This document shows, piece by piece, positions 44,593 through 52,757 of a stretch of 64,000 nucleotides of DNA. Each line of letters starts with the position of its first letter. The stretch's first letter is position 1. Under the pieces are notes generated by a model, which worked only from the letters and a program-made list of their open reading frames with translations, did not search any database and was not told where the DNA came from. The position numbers and the translations under genes were made by a program. Source of the stretch: Herminiimonas arsenitoxidans (GTDB lineage: Bacteria > Pseudomonadota > Gammaproteobacteria > Burkholderiales > Burkholderiaceae_D); contig NZ_LT671418.1 in the NCBI RefSeq assembly GCF_900130075.1, positions 744,001-808,000 of the forward strand. The letters run 5' to 3'.

Positions 44593-45669
44593 ATGAAAAT
44601 GTCTGTTCAATGTGAAGTCACCGGCAAACATGCAGCAAATGCACCTATGAGTGTTTTTGAACGCTATCTCACGCTCTGGGTGGGCTTGTGCATCATCGCC
44701 GGCATCGTTCTTGGTCAGATATTTCCAGTTGCGATACAAACCATAGGTTCACTGGAAATTGCGAAGGTCAATCTGCCTGTCGGCTTGTTGATTTGGGTAA
44801 TGATCATCCCGATGCTGATCAAGATAGATTTCTCTGCATGGAATCAGATAAAGGGACACGTACGTGGCATAGGTGTGACCTTGTTTATCAACTGGGCCGT
44901 CAAACCATTCTCGATGGCCTTTCTTGCATGGCTGTTTATTCGTCACTGGTTCGCGCCGTATTTACCAGCCGATCAACTGGATTCGTATGTGGCTGGTCTT
45001 ATTCTGCTGGCTGCCGCGCCATGCACGGCGATGGTTTTCGTATGGAGTCGCCTGACCGGTGGCGATCCCTACTTCACACTATCGCAAGTTGCGATGAACG
45101 ATCTCATCATGGTGTTTGCATTCGCCCCCTTGGTAGCTTTGCTACTAGGCGTATCTAGCATTACCGTGCCGTGGGCCACGCTCGCCACATCCGTGCTGCT
45201 CTACATTGTTGTGCCTGTGGTGATCGCGCAAGTCTGGCGCAAGCTTTTATTAAAGCGCGGACAGGCCAGCTTCGATCAGGCGATGGAGCGCATACAACCT
45301 TGGTCTATTTCCGCCTTGCTGCTTACCTTGGTCTTATTGTTTTCCTTCCAGGGCAATACGATTATCGAACAACCGTTCGTGATCGCATTACTGGCTGTGC
45401 CTATCTTGATACAGGTATTTTTCAATTCGGCATTGGCTTATTGGCTGAATAGAGTTGTTGGTGAAAAGCACTCGATTGCCTGCCCATCCGCATTGATAGG
45501 CGCATCCAATTTCTTTGAACTGGCCGTAGCGGCAGCAATCAGCCTGTTCGGTTTTAAATCAGGTGCAGCACTTGCCACCGTTGTCGGTGTGTTGATTGAA
45601 GTGCCTGTCATGTTACTCATCGTCAGCATCGTCAATCGCAGCAAAGGCTGGTACGAAGCCAAAAGCTGA
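44593..45669 (+). CDS. acr3: Arsenite efflux permease, Acr3 family
   Basis: Ten-helix inner-membrane As(III) exporter of 358 residues. Diagnostic are the catalytic Cys144 in LAAAPCTAMVFVWSRLTGGDP and the C-terminal GASNFFELAVAAAISLFG; the protein is not of the ArsB antiporter type. Start choice is uncertain among GTG 44590, ATG 44593 and ATG 44599; AAGG lies at 44585-44588. It is the second gene of the ars operon, 56 bp after arsR. Confidence 0.93.
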   Translation: MKMSVQCEVTGKHAANAPMSVFERYLTLWVGLCIIAGIVLGQIFPVAIQTIGSLEIAKVNLPVGLLIWVMIIPMLIKIDFSAWNQIKGHVRGIGVTLFINWAVKPFSMAFLAWLFIRHWFAPYLPADQLDSYVAGLILLAAAPCTAMVFVWSRLTGGDPYFTLSQVAMNDLIMVFAFAPLVALLLGVSSITVPWATLATSVLLYIVVPVVIAQVWRKLLLKRGQASFDQAMERIQPWSISALLLTLVLLFSFQGNTIIEQPFVIALLAVPILIQVFFNSALAYWLNRVVGEKHSIACPSALIGASNFFELAVAAAISLFGFKSGAALATVVGVLIEVPVMLLIVSIVNRSKGWYEAKS

Positions 45670-45711
45670 GTCACATCGATCACCTTAAAAAAACATCACG
45701 GAAGCACATAT

Positions 45712-46143
45712 ATGAACGCCACGATTTATCACAACCCTGATTGCGGCACATCACGCAATACCCTGGCGCTCATACGCCATGTCGGAATCGAACCTGAAGT
45801 CATTGAATATTTAAAACAGCCGCCATCACTGCAAACACTGAGCGCATTGATTGCAGATGCCGGCCTGTCGGTCCGCGCAGCGATCCGACAAAAAGGCACG
45901 CCTTATCTTGAACTGGGTCTGGATGATCCTGCGATCACTGACGCGCAACTGCTGGAAGCCATGATTGCCCATCCCATTTTGATTAATCGTCCATTTGTAG
46001 TGACGCCGTTAGGCACAAGATTGTGCCGACCATCCGAGTTGGTGCTGGATATCCTGCCACCATCGCCTAAAGCATCGTTCACGAAAGAAGATGGCGAGCT
46101 TGTCATCAATGCGGAGGGACAACGTGTCACTCAAAGCAACTGA
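45712..46143 (+). CDS. arsC: Glutaredoxin-dependent arsenate reductase
   Basis: 143 residues. The active-site loop is [11 protein letters not shown] with Cys11 (C12 in R773 ArsC). The conserved basic pocket is represented by RQKGTPY and [20 protein letters not shown]. It reduces As(V) to As(III) using glutathione and glutaredoxin, feeding Acr3. The gene's last 20 nt overlap the arsH start. Confidence 0.93.
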   Translation: MNATIYHNPDCGTSRNTLALIRHVGIEPEVIEYLKQPPSLQTLSALIADAGLSVRAAIRQKGTPYLELGLDDPAITDAQLLEAMIAHPILINRPFVVTPLGTRLCRPSELVLDILPPSPKASFTKEDGELVINAEGQRVTQSN

Positions 46144-46846
46144 TTTACCAAATATCGTTCCTGAACATTTTCAGGTTCCGACCCGAGAAAGTTTTGCGTC
46201 TATCGAAAAGTCATCTCACGCACCAAGATTTTTGCTGTTATACGGCTCCTTACGCGAAACATCCTATAGTCGGATGCTGACCATGGACGCAGCCCGTCTG
46301 CTTGAAGCGATGGGCGGCGAAGTTGAAATCTTTGATCCTCGCGGTTTGCCTCTGCCAGACAGCGAACCGGAGACGCATCCAAAAGTGCAAGAGTTGAGAG
46401 ATTTGGTGCAATGGGCAGAAGGCATGGTGTGGACCTCACCCGAACGACACGGTGCCATGACAGGCATCATGAAAGCACAGATAGACTGGATTCCATTAGC
46501 GATAGGAGCGGTACGTCCGACACAAGGAAAAACCCTCGCGCTGATGCAAGTATCCGGCGGCTCGCAGTCATTCAATGCACTCAATCAGATGCGCGTACTT
46601 GGCCGCTGGATGCGCATGATCACCATCCCCAACCAGTCTTCTGTCGCCAAGGCATTTCTTGAGTTTGATGAGCACGGACGCATGAAGCCATCGGCTTATT
46701 ACGAACGCGTTGTCGATGTCATGGAAGAGCTTTACAAATTCACTCTGCTAACGCGCGATGTCTCATCGTATCTGGTTGATCGTTACAGTGAGCGCAAAGA
46801 AAGTGCCGACGAATTAAGTAAACGAGTTAATCAAAAAGCAATTTAG
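46124..46846 (+). CDS. arsH: ArsH, NADPH-dependent FMN oxidoreductase
   Basis: 240 residues from a GTG at 46124, chosen because GGAGGG lies 6 bases upstream inside the arsC 3' end; an upstream ATG (46109) and the track start have no such site. The flavodoxin-like FMN loop is GSLRETSYS (41-49). [20 protein letters not shown] and [21 protein letters not shown] are ArsH-specific. Known ArsH proteins oxidise trivalent organoarsenicals or reduce dyes and quinones. Last gene of the ars operon; 20-nt overlap with arsC implies coupling. Confidence 0.92.
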   Translation: MSLKATDLPNIVPEHFQVPTRESFASIEKSSHAPRFLLLYGSLRETSYSRMLTMDAARLLEAMGGEVEIFDPRGLPLPDSEPETHPKVQELRDLVQWAEGMVWTSPERHGAMTGIMKAQIDWIPLAIGAVRPTQGKTLALMQVSGGSQSFNALNQMRVLGRWMRMITIPNQSSVAKAFLEFDEHGRMKPSAYYERVVDVMEELYKFTLLTRDVSSYLVDRYSERKESADELSKRVNQKAI

Positions 46847-46902
46847 GAAGTGGCAGACCTTCGATCACATGCCTACATATATTTTCAATATTATTAATTT
46901 CT

Positions 46903-46935
46903 TTTAAGACATTCTTAAGTTTCATCTCCTAATAT
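46903..46935 (+). promoter_or_regulatory. PmrA-type box and -10 element before the PAP2 gene
   Basis: TTTAAG-ACATT-CTTAAG (46903-46919) fits the PmrA/BasR consensus YTTAAK-N5-YTTAAK at every defined base. TAATAT (46930-46935) follows 10 bp later as a -10 element, so the box covers the -35 region, as at known activated promoters. A PmrA-like regulator is encoded two genes downstream. Confidence 0.75.
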
Positions 46936-46967
46936 GCATCCCATAGCTGATCAAACTACGGGATGCA
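46935..46967 (+). repeat. 8-bp inverted repeat in the PAP2 gene leader
   Basis: TGCATCCC (46935-46942) can pair with GGGATGCA (46960-46967), whose GGGA is the only good ribosome-binding sequence before the GTG at 46971. A hairpin would hide it if the left arm is transcribed. Confidence 0.5.
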
Positions 46968-46970
46968 TGC

Positions 46971-47681
46971 GTGAATCAAACCGATGAAATTACAGTATTA
47001 GAGCCTTACACAGACCTTCGCTCCCACGAGCGCCAACTAACGTTTTTCGGCAAAACATATCTAGCTAAAAACGTTACGATCCTGTTGGGCATTGCCTTTC
47101 CGCTCTTTCTTTTTCTTGCTCTGGCTATCGATATCAAGCATGGCGTCGCTTACGCGCTTGATACATCGTTCCTACTGACGCTGCATTCCTATGCGACGCC
47201 CTTGCTGGATCTTCTGGCACTCAAAATATCAGCGTTTGTGACCTTATTCAGCTTGCTTGTGCTGGCTTTTCTGGCGTTCCGTCGCCAGTGGCGTATAGCC
47301 TTTTTCTGGCTGCTGGCTGTCGGTGGCTCTGCCATTTTGAATTCGCTCGCCAAACACCTTTTTGAACGCGTCAGACCTGCCCTGTGGACACTGGTTGCGC
47401 CGGAAAGCACATTCAGCTTTCCCAGTGGCCATGCAATGCAGGCAATGACGATTGCTCTCACCCTCATTATTTTGCTGCGCGCCAGCCGTTACATTCGTGG
47501 CGTTGTCATTGCCAGCGCTGGATTTGTCTTGCTCGTCGGTTTATGCCGCATGTATCTGGGCTTGCATTACCCGTCGGATATCGTCGCTAGTTACCTGCTG
47601 TCAATAACATGGGTAAGTATTCTCATTACGTTTTTTAGTGAGCGCTACTACACGCCACTTGCTGGTTTATCCAAGCGTTAA
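46971..47681 (+). CDS. PAP2-superfamily membrane phosphatase
   Basis: 236 residues, about six TM helices. The three phosphatase motifs are present: KHLFERVRP (K-x6-RP), FPSGHAMQ (PSGH) and CRMYLGLHYPSD (SR-x5-H-x3-D type, with C in place of S). The active site should face the periplasm and act on lipid phosphates such as undecaprenyl-PP, phosphatidylglycerol-P or lipid A. It starts with GTG at 46971 after GGGAT. Genes for PmrA/PmrB and ArnT-like proteins follow on the same strand, so a role in lipid A or carrier-lipid metabolism is likely (inference). Confidence 0.85.
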   Translation: MNQTDEITVLEPYTDLRSHERQLTFFGKTYLAKNVTILLGIAFPLFLFLALAIDIKHGVAYALDTSFLLTLHSYATPLLDLLALKISAFVTLFSLLVLAFLAFRRQWRIAFFWLLAVGGSAILNSLAKHLFERVRPALWTLVAPESTFSFPSGHAMQAMTIALTLIILLRASRYIRGVVIASAGFVLLVGLCRMYLGLHYPSDIVASYLLSITWVSILITFFSERYYTPLAGLSKR

Positions 47682-47788
47682 ACCTTACTGCCATGCAACT
47701 TAACCCGCTCTTAACGGGACCGTTAGTACCCTCCACGAATGACGGCACATCATGTGCAGGGTCAGGTGTGGACGAAAGGGAGTGCGGT

Positions 47789-48451
47789 ATGCGCGTATTG
47801 CTTATTGAAGATGATTCAATGATCGGTGAAAGCCTGGAAGAAGGCTTGCGTAAAGAACGTTATGCAGTGGATTGGGCGCGGGATGGCAATACAGCCGACC
47901 TTGCGCTGCGCAGCCATGAATACGACATTATCCTGCTCGATCTTGGCTTACCCAAAAAAGATGGCATTACCGTGCTGGATGAATATCGCCGCAGAAAAGG
48001 TGATGCAGCGGTACTCATCATCTCCGCGCGTGATGCAACAGCAGCGCGCATACAAGGACTCGATGCTGGAGCCGATGATTACCTGATCAAGCCATTTGAT
48101 TTGGATGAGTTATTTGCCCGTATGCGCGCACTTCTACGCCGTCGTTCCGGGCGCAGCAATCCTGAAATGGCTTACGGCGAATTAACCATCAATCCTGCTA
48201 CACGTGAAATCACTTTCAAGGGCTTGCCCCTGCACTTGTCTTCGCGCGAATTTACCGTGCTCCTTGCCTTGCTCGATCAACCCGGCCGCATCATGTCGAG
48301 AGCGCAACTGGAAGAACGACTGTATGGCTGGAACGAGGAAATCGGCAGTAATGCAGTTGAAGTTTATGTGCATGGATTGCGCAAAAAACTTGGTCCCGAC
48401 TTCATCCAAAACGTGCGCGGCATAGGATACAAGGTCGGTATCGCGGCATGA
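47789..48451 (+). CDS. OmpR-family response regulator (PmrA/QseB-like)
   Basis: 220 residues: receiver with D51 (ILLDLGLP), Thr/Ser in IISARD and Lys in LIKPFDLDEL, then a winged-helix domain (LHLSSREFTVLLALL; EVYVHGLRKKLG). GGGAG precedes ATG 47789; an upstream in-frame ATG (47693) is rejected. The stop overlaps the kinase start (ATGA), so the pair is coupled. A PmrA-type box upstream of the PAP2 gene supports PmrA-like specificity, but QseB-like is possible. Confidence 0.88.
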   Translation: MRVLLIEDDSMIGESLEEGLRKERYAVDWARDGNTADLALRSHEYDIILLDLGLPKKDGITVLDEYRRRKGDAAVLIISARDATAARIQGLDAGADDYLIKPFDLDELFARMRALLRRRSGRSNPEMAYGELTINPATREITFKGLPLHLSSREFTVLLALLDQPGRIMSRAQLEERLYGWNEEIGSNAVEVYVHGLRKKLGPDFIQNVRGIGYKVGIAA

Positions 48452-49845
48452 TGACAATACGTCGTCAGCTTCTCATCTATCTGTTTGGCGGCATGATCTC
48501 AGCCACGCTGTTGGCAGGTTTTGCCACCTACATTCAGGTGCGATCCGAGATGGGCGAGATGTTCGATTATCAAATCAAGCAAATTGCGATTGCACTGCCA
48601 GCTGAGTTATCGAACGGTCACCAATTGCCAGATGAAAGCGATTTAGATGATGAAATCGTGATGCAGATATGGGATGGAGACGGCCAGCTCGTATTTACAT
48701 CCTCACCGATGATACAGCTGCAGAAGGTCAAAGGTTTTGGCTTTAACTACACGTCCTTCAAAGACAAGAAATGGCGTATATACAGCGAACTTGACCAAGG
48801 TCGCACAATTCAGATTTCGCAACCTGTAGCCATCCGCAATCGCATGGCTGTATCAATGGCATTGCGCTCGCTAATACCGTTTGTCATTCTCATTCCTATA
48901 CTGGCACTCCTTATCTGGATAGTCGTTGGACGCGGTCTTGCCCCTATGCAGCGCCTGGCAAAATCCATCAGTCAACGCTCGCCAGATGCGCTCGATCCAT
49001 TACCGGATGAAAGCTATCCACCAGAGCTGCGTCCGATGTTCATCGCATTGAACGGCCTGTTAACAAGAGTGGATCAAGCCCGCTCGGCACAGCGCGCGTT
49101 TGTCTCGGATGCTGCGCACGAATTGCGTACACCTTTGGCAGCATTGAAGCTGCAATTGCAATTGGTTGAACGTGAAAACACCGATCGCACATTGGAACCA
49201 GGTTTCGCCAAATTGCATGAACGCATCAATCGGGCTACGCACTTGGTGCAACAATTATTGACACTGGCAAGACAAGAACGACAGATGCCAGAGCGCACTT
49301 ACAAGCATATCGATTTGCGCGAATTGGTTGCTCGTGTTGTGTCTGATCACATGCCGCAAGCTGAACACAAAGGCGTTGATCTCGGCGTAGTCACACAGGA
49401 TGACGACAATGGAAGTCCAATCACGATCGTGGGCGACGAAGACAACTTGCGCATACTGCTGGGCAATCTTGTTGACAATGCCGTGCGCTACACACCTGTC
49501 AACGGTCGTGTTGATGTCAGTGCATCCATGACTGGCGGCACCGCATTGCTGCGTGTTGCAGACAATGGTGCTGGCATTCCCGTCGAGGATCACAACCGCG
49601 TATTCGATCGCTTCTATCGTCGTGAAGGAACGGGGCAATCAGGTAGCGGACTTGGTCTTTTTATCGTAAAAACCATCGCCGCCCAACATCACGCCACAAT
49701 CAAACTGGGTACCGCACAAAGCATAGGTGGCTTGCTCGTTACTGTCTGCTTCCAACCCGCACCAACAACAAATTCTCCATCTCGTGAAAGCGCTTCTGCT
49801 TCCACTCTTCTTCGAGACACCAATGAGTCACCTAGCATTTCCTGA
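48448..49845 (+). CDS. Sensor histidine kinase (PmrB/QseC-like)
   Basis: 465 residues: TM1 (~8-30), an acidic periplasmic domain of ~105 residues (LPDESDLDDEIVMQI), TM2 (~137-160) and a short HAMP-like linker. HisKA follows with H224 in SDAAHELRTPLAALK, and HATPase with N box LGNLVDNAVRYTP, G1 ADNGAGIP and G2 GSGLGLFIVK. The acidic periplasmic patch could bind metal ions or cationic peptides, as in PmrB (inference). The ArnT-like gene overlaps its 3' end by 23 nt. Confidence 0.9.
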   Translation: MMTIRRQLLIYLFGGMISATLLAGFATYIQVRSEMGEMFDYQIKQIAIALPAELSNGHQLPDESDLDDEIVMQIWDGDGQLVFTSSPMIQLQKVKGFGFNYTSFKDKKWRIYSELDQGRTIQISQPVAIRNRMAVSMALRSLIPFVILIPILALLIWIVVGRGLAPMQRLAKSISQRSPDALDPLPDESYPPELRPMFIALNGLLTRVDQARSAQRAFVSDAAHELRTPLAALKLQLQLVERENTDRTLEPGFAKLHERINRATHLVQQLLTLARQERQMPERTYKHIDLRELVARVVSDHMPQAEHKGVDLGVVTQDDDNGSPITIVGDEDNLRILLGNLVDNAVRYTPVNGRVDVSASMTGGTALLRVADNGAGIPVEDHNRVFDRFYRREGTGQSGSGLGLFIVKTIAAQHHATIKLGTAQSIGGLLVTVCFQPAPTTNSPSRESASASTLLRDTNESPSIS

Positions 49846-51298
49846 ATTAAGACCGTTTACAGCATCCGTCGGTAACAACGCGCGACCTGCAATCACGCGT
49901 ACACCGCATCGTTATCTGCGGTGGTTGCTCGGCGCAGCTATCCTGTTGCTGATCTATCGCATAGGGCTCATGGCTTTACTGCCATTGGCCGACACCACTG
50001 AAGCGCGCTATGGCGAAATTGCCAGACAAGCCGTCGCCAACGGTTTTTGGCTGATGCCGCACATCGATCCGAACACGCCCTTCTTTGCCAAACCACCGCT
50101 ATCGACATGGGCCAGTGCCGTCTCGATGATACTTTTCGGCGTCAATGAATTTGCCGCACGCTTGCCGGCCTTGCTGGCATCGCTGATCGCACTGTGGGTA
50201 GCAATGTCATTCGCCAAAGAACTGCAAATACGTCAACGTTGGCTGGTCGCACCGGTGCTCGCGACATCACCGTTATTCTTTCTGTGTGCCGGTGCCGTCA
50301 TGACGGATGCGCTGCAGATGGTCTTGATTGTCGCTGCGCTGTATTTTGCATGGCGCGCATTGGATGCTGCTGACAAAGGTCATCCTGAACGCCACTGGCG
50401 CATCGCATTCTGGGTCATGATAGGTCTTGGCGCACTGTGCAAAGGTCTCGCAACATGGGCCTTGATCGGCTTGCCCCTGATTGCTTACGCAGTGACAGAA
50501 CGACGCCCTTTGCAAATGTTCAAGCAAGTCTTCGATTGGGGCGGCGTTGCGATTGCTGCGTGCATTTTTATGCCTTGGTATATCGCGGCTGAATATTACA
50601 ATCCCGGTTTCTTGAATTACTTCATCATTGGTGAGCACTTCGCGCGTTTTTTGGTACCGGGCTGGAAAGGTGATCACTACGGCATCGCACAACATCAACC
50701 TATCGGCGCTATCTGGATTTTCTGGACGCTGGGCATCTTGCCGTGGATAGGCGTGTTTGTAATGGAACTGCTACGTCTGTTTTCCAAACAACGTAAACAG
50801 ACAAAACCGATAGAGCGTTTCTTGTGGTGCGCTACCTTGGCACCGCTGATTTTCTTTACTTTCAGCCGCAATATCATCTGGACCTACGGGCTAACTGCAG
50901 CATTGCCGTTTAGCGTACTCGCTGCGCGTTGGTTGGAGAAAGCTTCAGCCACGATGCAGAGACGCGCCAGCATAGGCGTCATGGCCATTGCGTGCCTCTA
51001 CGTTCTAAGTGGACCATACGTACAAGAAAAAGTCGCAGCCAATTCAGATCGCGATCTTATAGCCGCCTTTAATCGCATTGCCGAACCCGGCACAGAACTA
51101 GCCTATCGCATGCATCCGGCATATTCATCCGACTACTATTCAAGAGGCAATTTGGAATACGATCCAAATGCCGCACTGGCAAATAATCCAGAGAAAGAAT
51201 TGGTCGTGATTGATAGCAGCGACATCCAGAAGGATGGGATCAAAGCTGATCATGTGCTGTATGTTGGGAAATTTCACGCTTTGATACGCCCCGAATAA
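49823..51298 (+). CDS. GT39/ArnT-like lipid-linked sugar glycosyltransferase
   Basis: 491 residues with ~12 TM helices. The periplasmic catalytic loop near the N-terminus reads ADTTEARYGEIARQ (D57/E60 region), and FFAKPPLSTWASA and GLCKGLATWALIGLPL-type stretches follow, as in ArnT. ArnT moves 4-amino-4-deoxyarabinose from undecaprenyl phosphate to lipid A; whether this enzyme uses that sugar is unproven because no arnBCADEF genes are here. Start ATG 49823 lies within the end of the kinase gene, so the operon is PAP2-RR-HK-GT39. Confidence 0.82.
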   Translation: MSHLAFPELRPFTASVGNNARPAITRTPHRYLRWLLGAAILLLIYRIGLMALLPLADTTEARYGEIARQAVANGFWLMPHIDPNTPFFAKPPLSTWASAVSMILFGVNEFAARLPALLASLIALWVAMSFAKELQIRQRWLVAPVLATSPLFFLCAGAVMTDALQMVLIVAALYFAWRALDAADKGHPERHWRIAFWVMIGLGALCKGLATWALIGLPLIAYAVTERRPLQMFKQVFDWGGVAIAACIFMPWYIAAEYYNPGFLNYFIIGEHFARFLVPGWKGDHYGIAQHQPIGAIWIFWTLGILPWIGVFVMELLRLFSKQRKQTKPIERFLWCATLAPLIFFTFSRNIIWTYGLTAALPFSVLAARWLEKASATMQRRASIGVMAIACLYVLSGPYVQEKVAANSDRDLIAAFNRIAEPGTELAYRMHPAYSSDYYSRGNLEYDPNAALANNPEKELVVIDSSDIQKDGIKADHVLYVGKFHALIRPE

Positions 51299-51310
51299 AC
51301 AGGTAAGGCT

Positions 51311-51946
51311 CTATCCAGGTCTACGTCGAAACCATCCTGCAAGCGATAAGCGATCTCGCGTTGCTGGCAATACTTCATGCAGCATATCGGCCGATAGAAA
51401 CAATACGAGGCGACTGCCTGAAGGCGAAATATCTTCGGTAGATTTTCCTTCCGGATGCAGACGTAGTGCGCCGCCCTCTTCCAGCAACCACTCATGGTTG
51501 AGATAAATCACGACCGAGATCGTGCGGCAGTCGTCGTCGCGAAAACGATCCAGATGTTTTAAGTAAGAAGCACCGGGTGAGTAAAAGGCGAAATGACTTT
51601 CGTACTCTTCCAATCCCAGATAGAGCGTGCGATTCAAGGCGACGCGTAGTTCTTCCATGATCTGCAAATACCGATCACACGCGATCGACTGCCCGGCTTT
51701 GAGCCAGACAATTTGATCGCCACGTATCTCTGGCCGTACTGCTTGCACATCGCCACGACCTACGCCAGCCAGTTTCAACGCGCCACTGCCCATCAATGCC
51801 TGGCACTCTGCAGCCAAAGCCAGCGTCAACTCTTCCGATAAAAAGAGATTCTGCTGCGACCAACCTTGCTCGCTTAAATCGTCACCAATATTCAGCCGCA
51901 GCGCGTCGCTGAAATGTTCGGGATGAGCGGAGAATGCTGTAAGCAT
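51311..51946 (-). CDS. 2-oxoglutarate/Fe(II)-dependent oxygenase (prolyl-4-hydroxylase-like fold)
   Basis: 211 residues. The metal triad is H131-x-D133 (YLKHLDRFRDD) and H190 (SADMLHEVLPA); R199 in RDRLSLAGWF should bind the 2-oxoglutarate carboxylate. This is the P4Hc-type arrangement found in bacterial hydroxylases of proteins or small molecules. It converges on the ArnT-like gene with only 12 bp between stops. It lies downstream of the SufR-like gene on the same strand (80 bp gap). The substrate is unknown. Confidence 0.85.
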   Translation of the reverse strand: MLTAFSAHPEHFSDALRLNIGDDLSEQGWSQQNLFLSEELTLALAAECQALMGSGALKLAGVGRGDVQAVRPEIRGDQIVWLKAGQSIACDRYLQIMEELRVALNRTLYLGLEEYESHFAFYSPGASYLKHLDRFRDDDCRTISVVIYLNHEWLLEEGGALRLHPEGKSTEDISPSGSRLVLFLSADMLHEVLPATRDRLSLAGWFRRRPG

Positions 51947-52026
51947 CGTTTTGAGTCTTTTCTAAAAAACGTGCTTTTAAATACATCACCGCTAGTCATT
52001 ACCCATGACGCAGCAATCACAAAGTA

Positions 52027-52659
52027 CTACTCTCCGCTGGCAACGATGCGATAAACGCATCGCCCTGCATCGGCCAGCAAATGCTGCTCGCGTGTCACGG
52101 TAGCATCCTTTCCCACAACCTCTTGGAACAATTTCAGCTCGGAGCGACAAAAGCCCTGACATGTTCGCGCTGCGGCACAAATAGGACAATGATCCTCGAT
52201 CAGCAGCCAATCCTTGCCATCGCGCTCAACACGCGCCATATAGCCTTCTTCCGTGCGTACTGCGGCCAATCGTTTCAATCGCTCTTGCACCGTTTTGCCG
52301 GTACAGCTTTGTATGTACACCGTGCGGGTTTCTGACTCACGCTGGGTAATCAAGCGCTCCAATCCTTCTTCACCAAACAGTTGCCGCACGCTGCCTATCA
52401 ATTGCACCGTCAACTGCGCATGCGTATCGGGAAAGCGTGCATTACCTGCATCAGTCAGCACCCAGCTCTGACGTGGGCGCCCGACACCAGACGCAGCTTC
52501 CTGACGACCTGCTATCAAGCCCGCAGTCATCAGCTTCTGCACCTGCTGCCGCGCAGCTTCAGCGGTCATGTCCAATGCACGCGCCAGATCGGCAGTCGAG
52601 GTTGGCCCCTTTGTCTTGATAAAGAAGAGGATGCGATCTGCAGTTTGTGTGGAATCCAT
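52027..52659 (-). CDS. SufR-like winged-helix regulator with C-terminal cysteine cluster
   Basis: 210 residues. The N-terminal helix-turn-helix (GPTSTADLARALDMTAEAARQQ) with a wing containing GRPRQSW is of the DeoR/SufR kind. C158, C161, C167, C171 and C201 form a cluster near the C-terminus (HCPICAAARTCQGFC), likely binding an Fe-S cluster or metal. Start 52659 follows TTGGA; an ATG at 52689 is possible. The start region overlaps a perfect palindrome, and a second 13-bp dyad lies upstream, before the divergent MFS gene. Probable redox- or iron-sensing repressor of itself and the pump (inference). Confidence 0.82.
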   Translation of the reverse strand: MDSTQTADRILFFIKTKGPTSTADLARALDMTAEAARQQVQKLMTAGLIAGRQEAASGVGRPRQSWVLTDAGNARFPDTHAQLTVQLIGSVRQLFGEEGLERLITQRESETRTVYIQSCTGKTVQERLKRLAAVRTEEGYMARVERDGKDWLLIEDHCPICAAARTCQGFCRSELKLFQEVVGKDATVTREQHLLADAGRCVYRIVASGE

Positions 52660-52665
52660 ATTTTC

Positions 52666-52679
52666 CAAGTAATTACTTG
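52666..52679. promoter_or_regulatory. 14-bp perfect palindrome at the SufR-like gene start
   Basis: CAAGTAATTACTTG (52666-52679) is fully self-complementary and sits 6 bases before the chosen start codon, overlapping its ribosome-binding region. Candidate autoregulatory site. Confidence 0.55.
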
Positions 52680-52696
52680 CATAATTCATTGCGTCA

Positions 52697-52730
52697 GCCT
52701 ATTATCCAAGACAATGATTGGATAATAGGC
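52697..52730. promoter_or_regulatory. Operator with 13-bp perfect arms between SufR-like and MFS genes
   Basis: GCCTATTATCCAA (52697-52709) and TTGGATAATAGGC (52718-52730) are exact reverse complements around 8 bases. The dyad lies 28 bp before the MFS start, and such length is unlikely by chance. Confidence 0.75.
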
Positions 52731-52757
52731 CGTCGTGGCCATCATGTCGAGGAAATA

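Noticed and set aside
49727..49822. Upstream extension of the ArnT-like frame
   Set aside because: Lies inside the sensor kinase gene; the N-terminal catalytic loop spacing fits the ATG at 49823.
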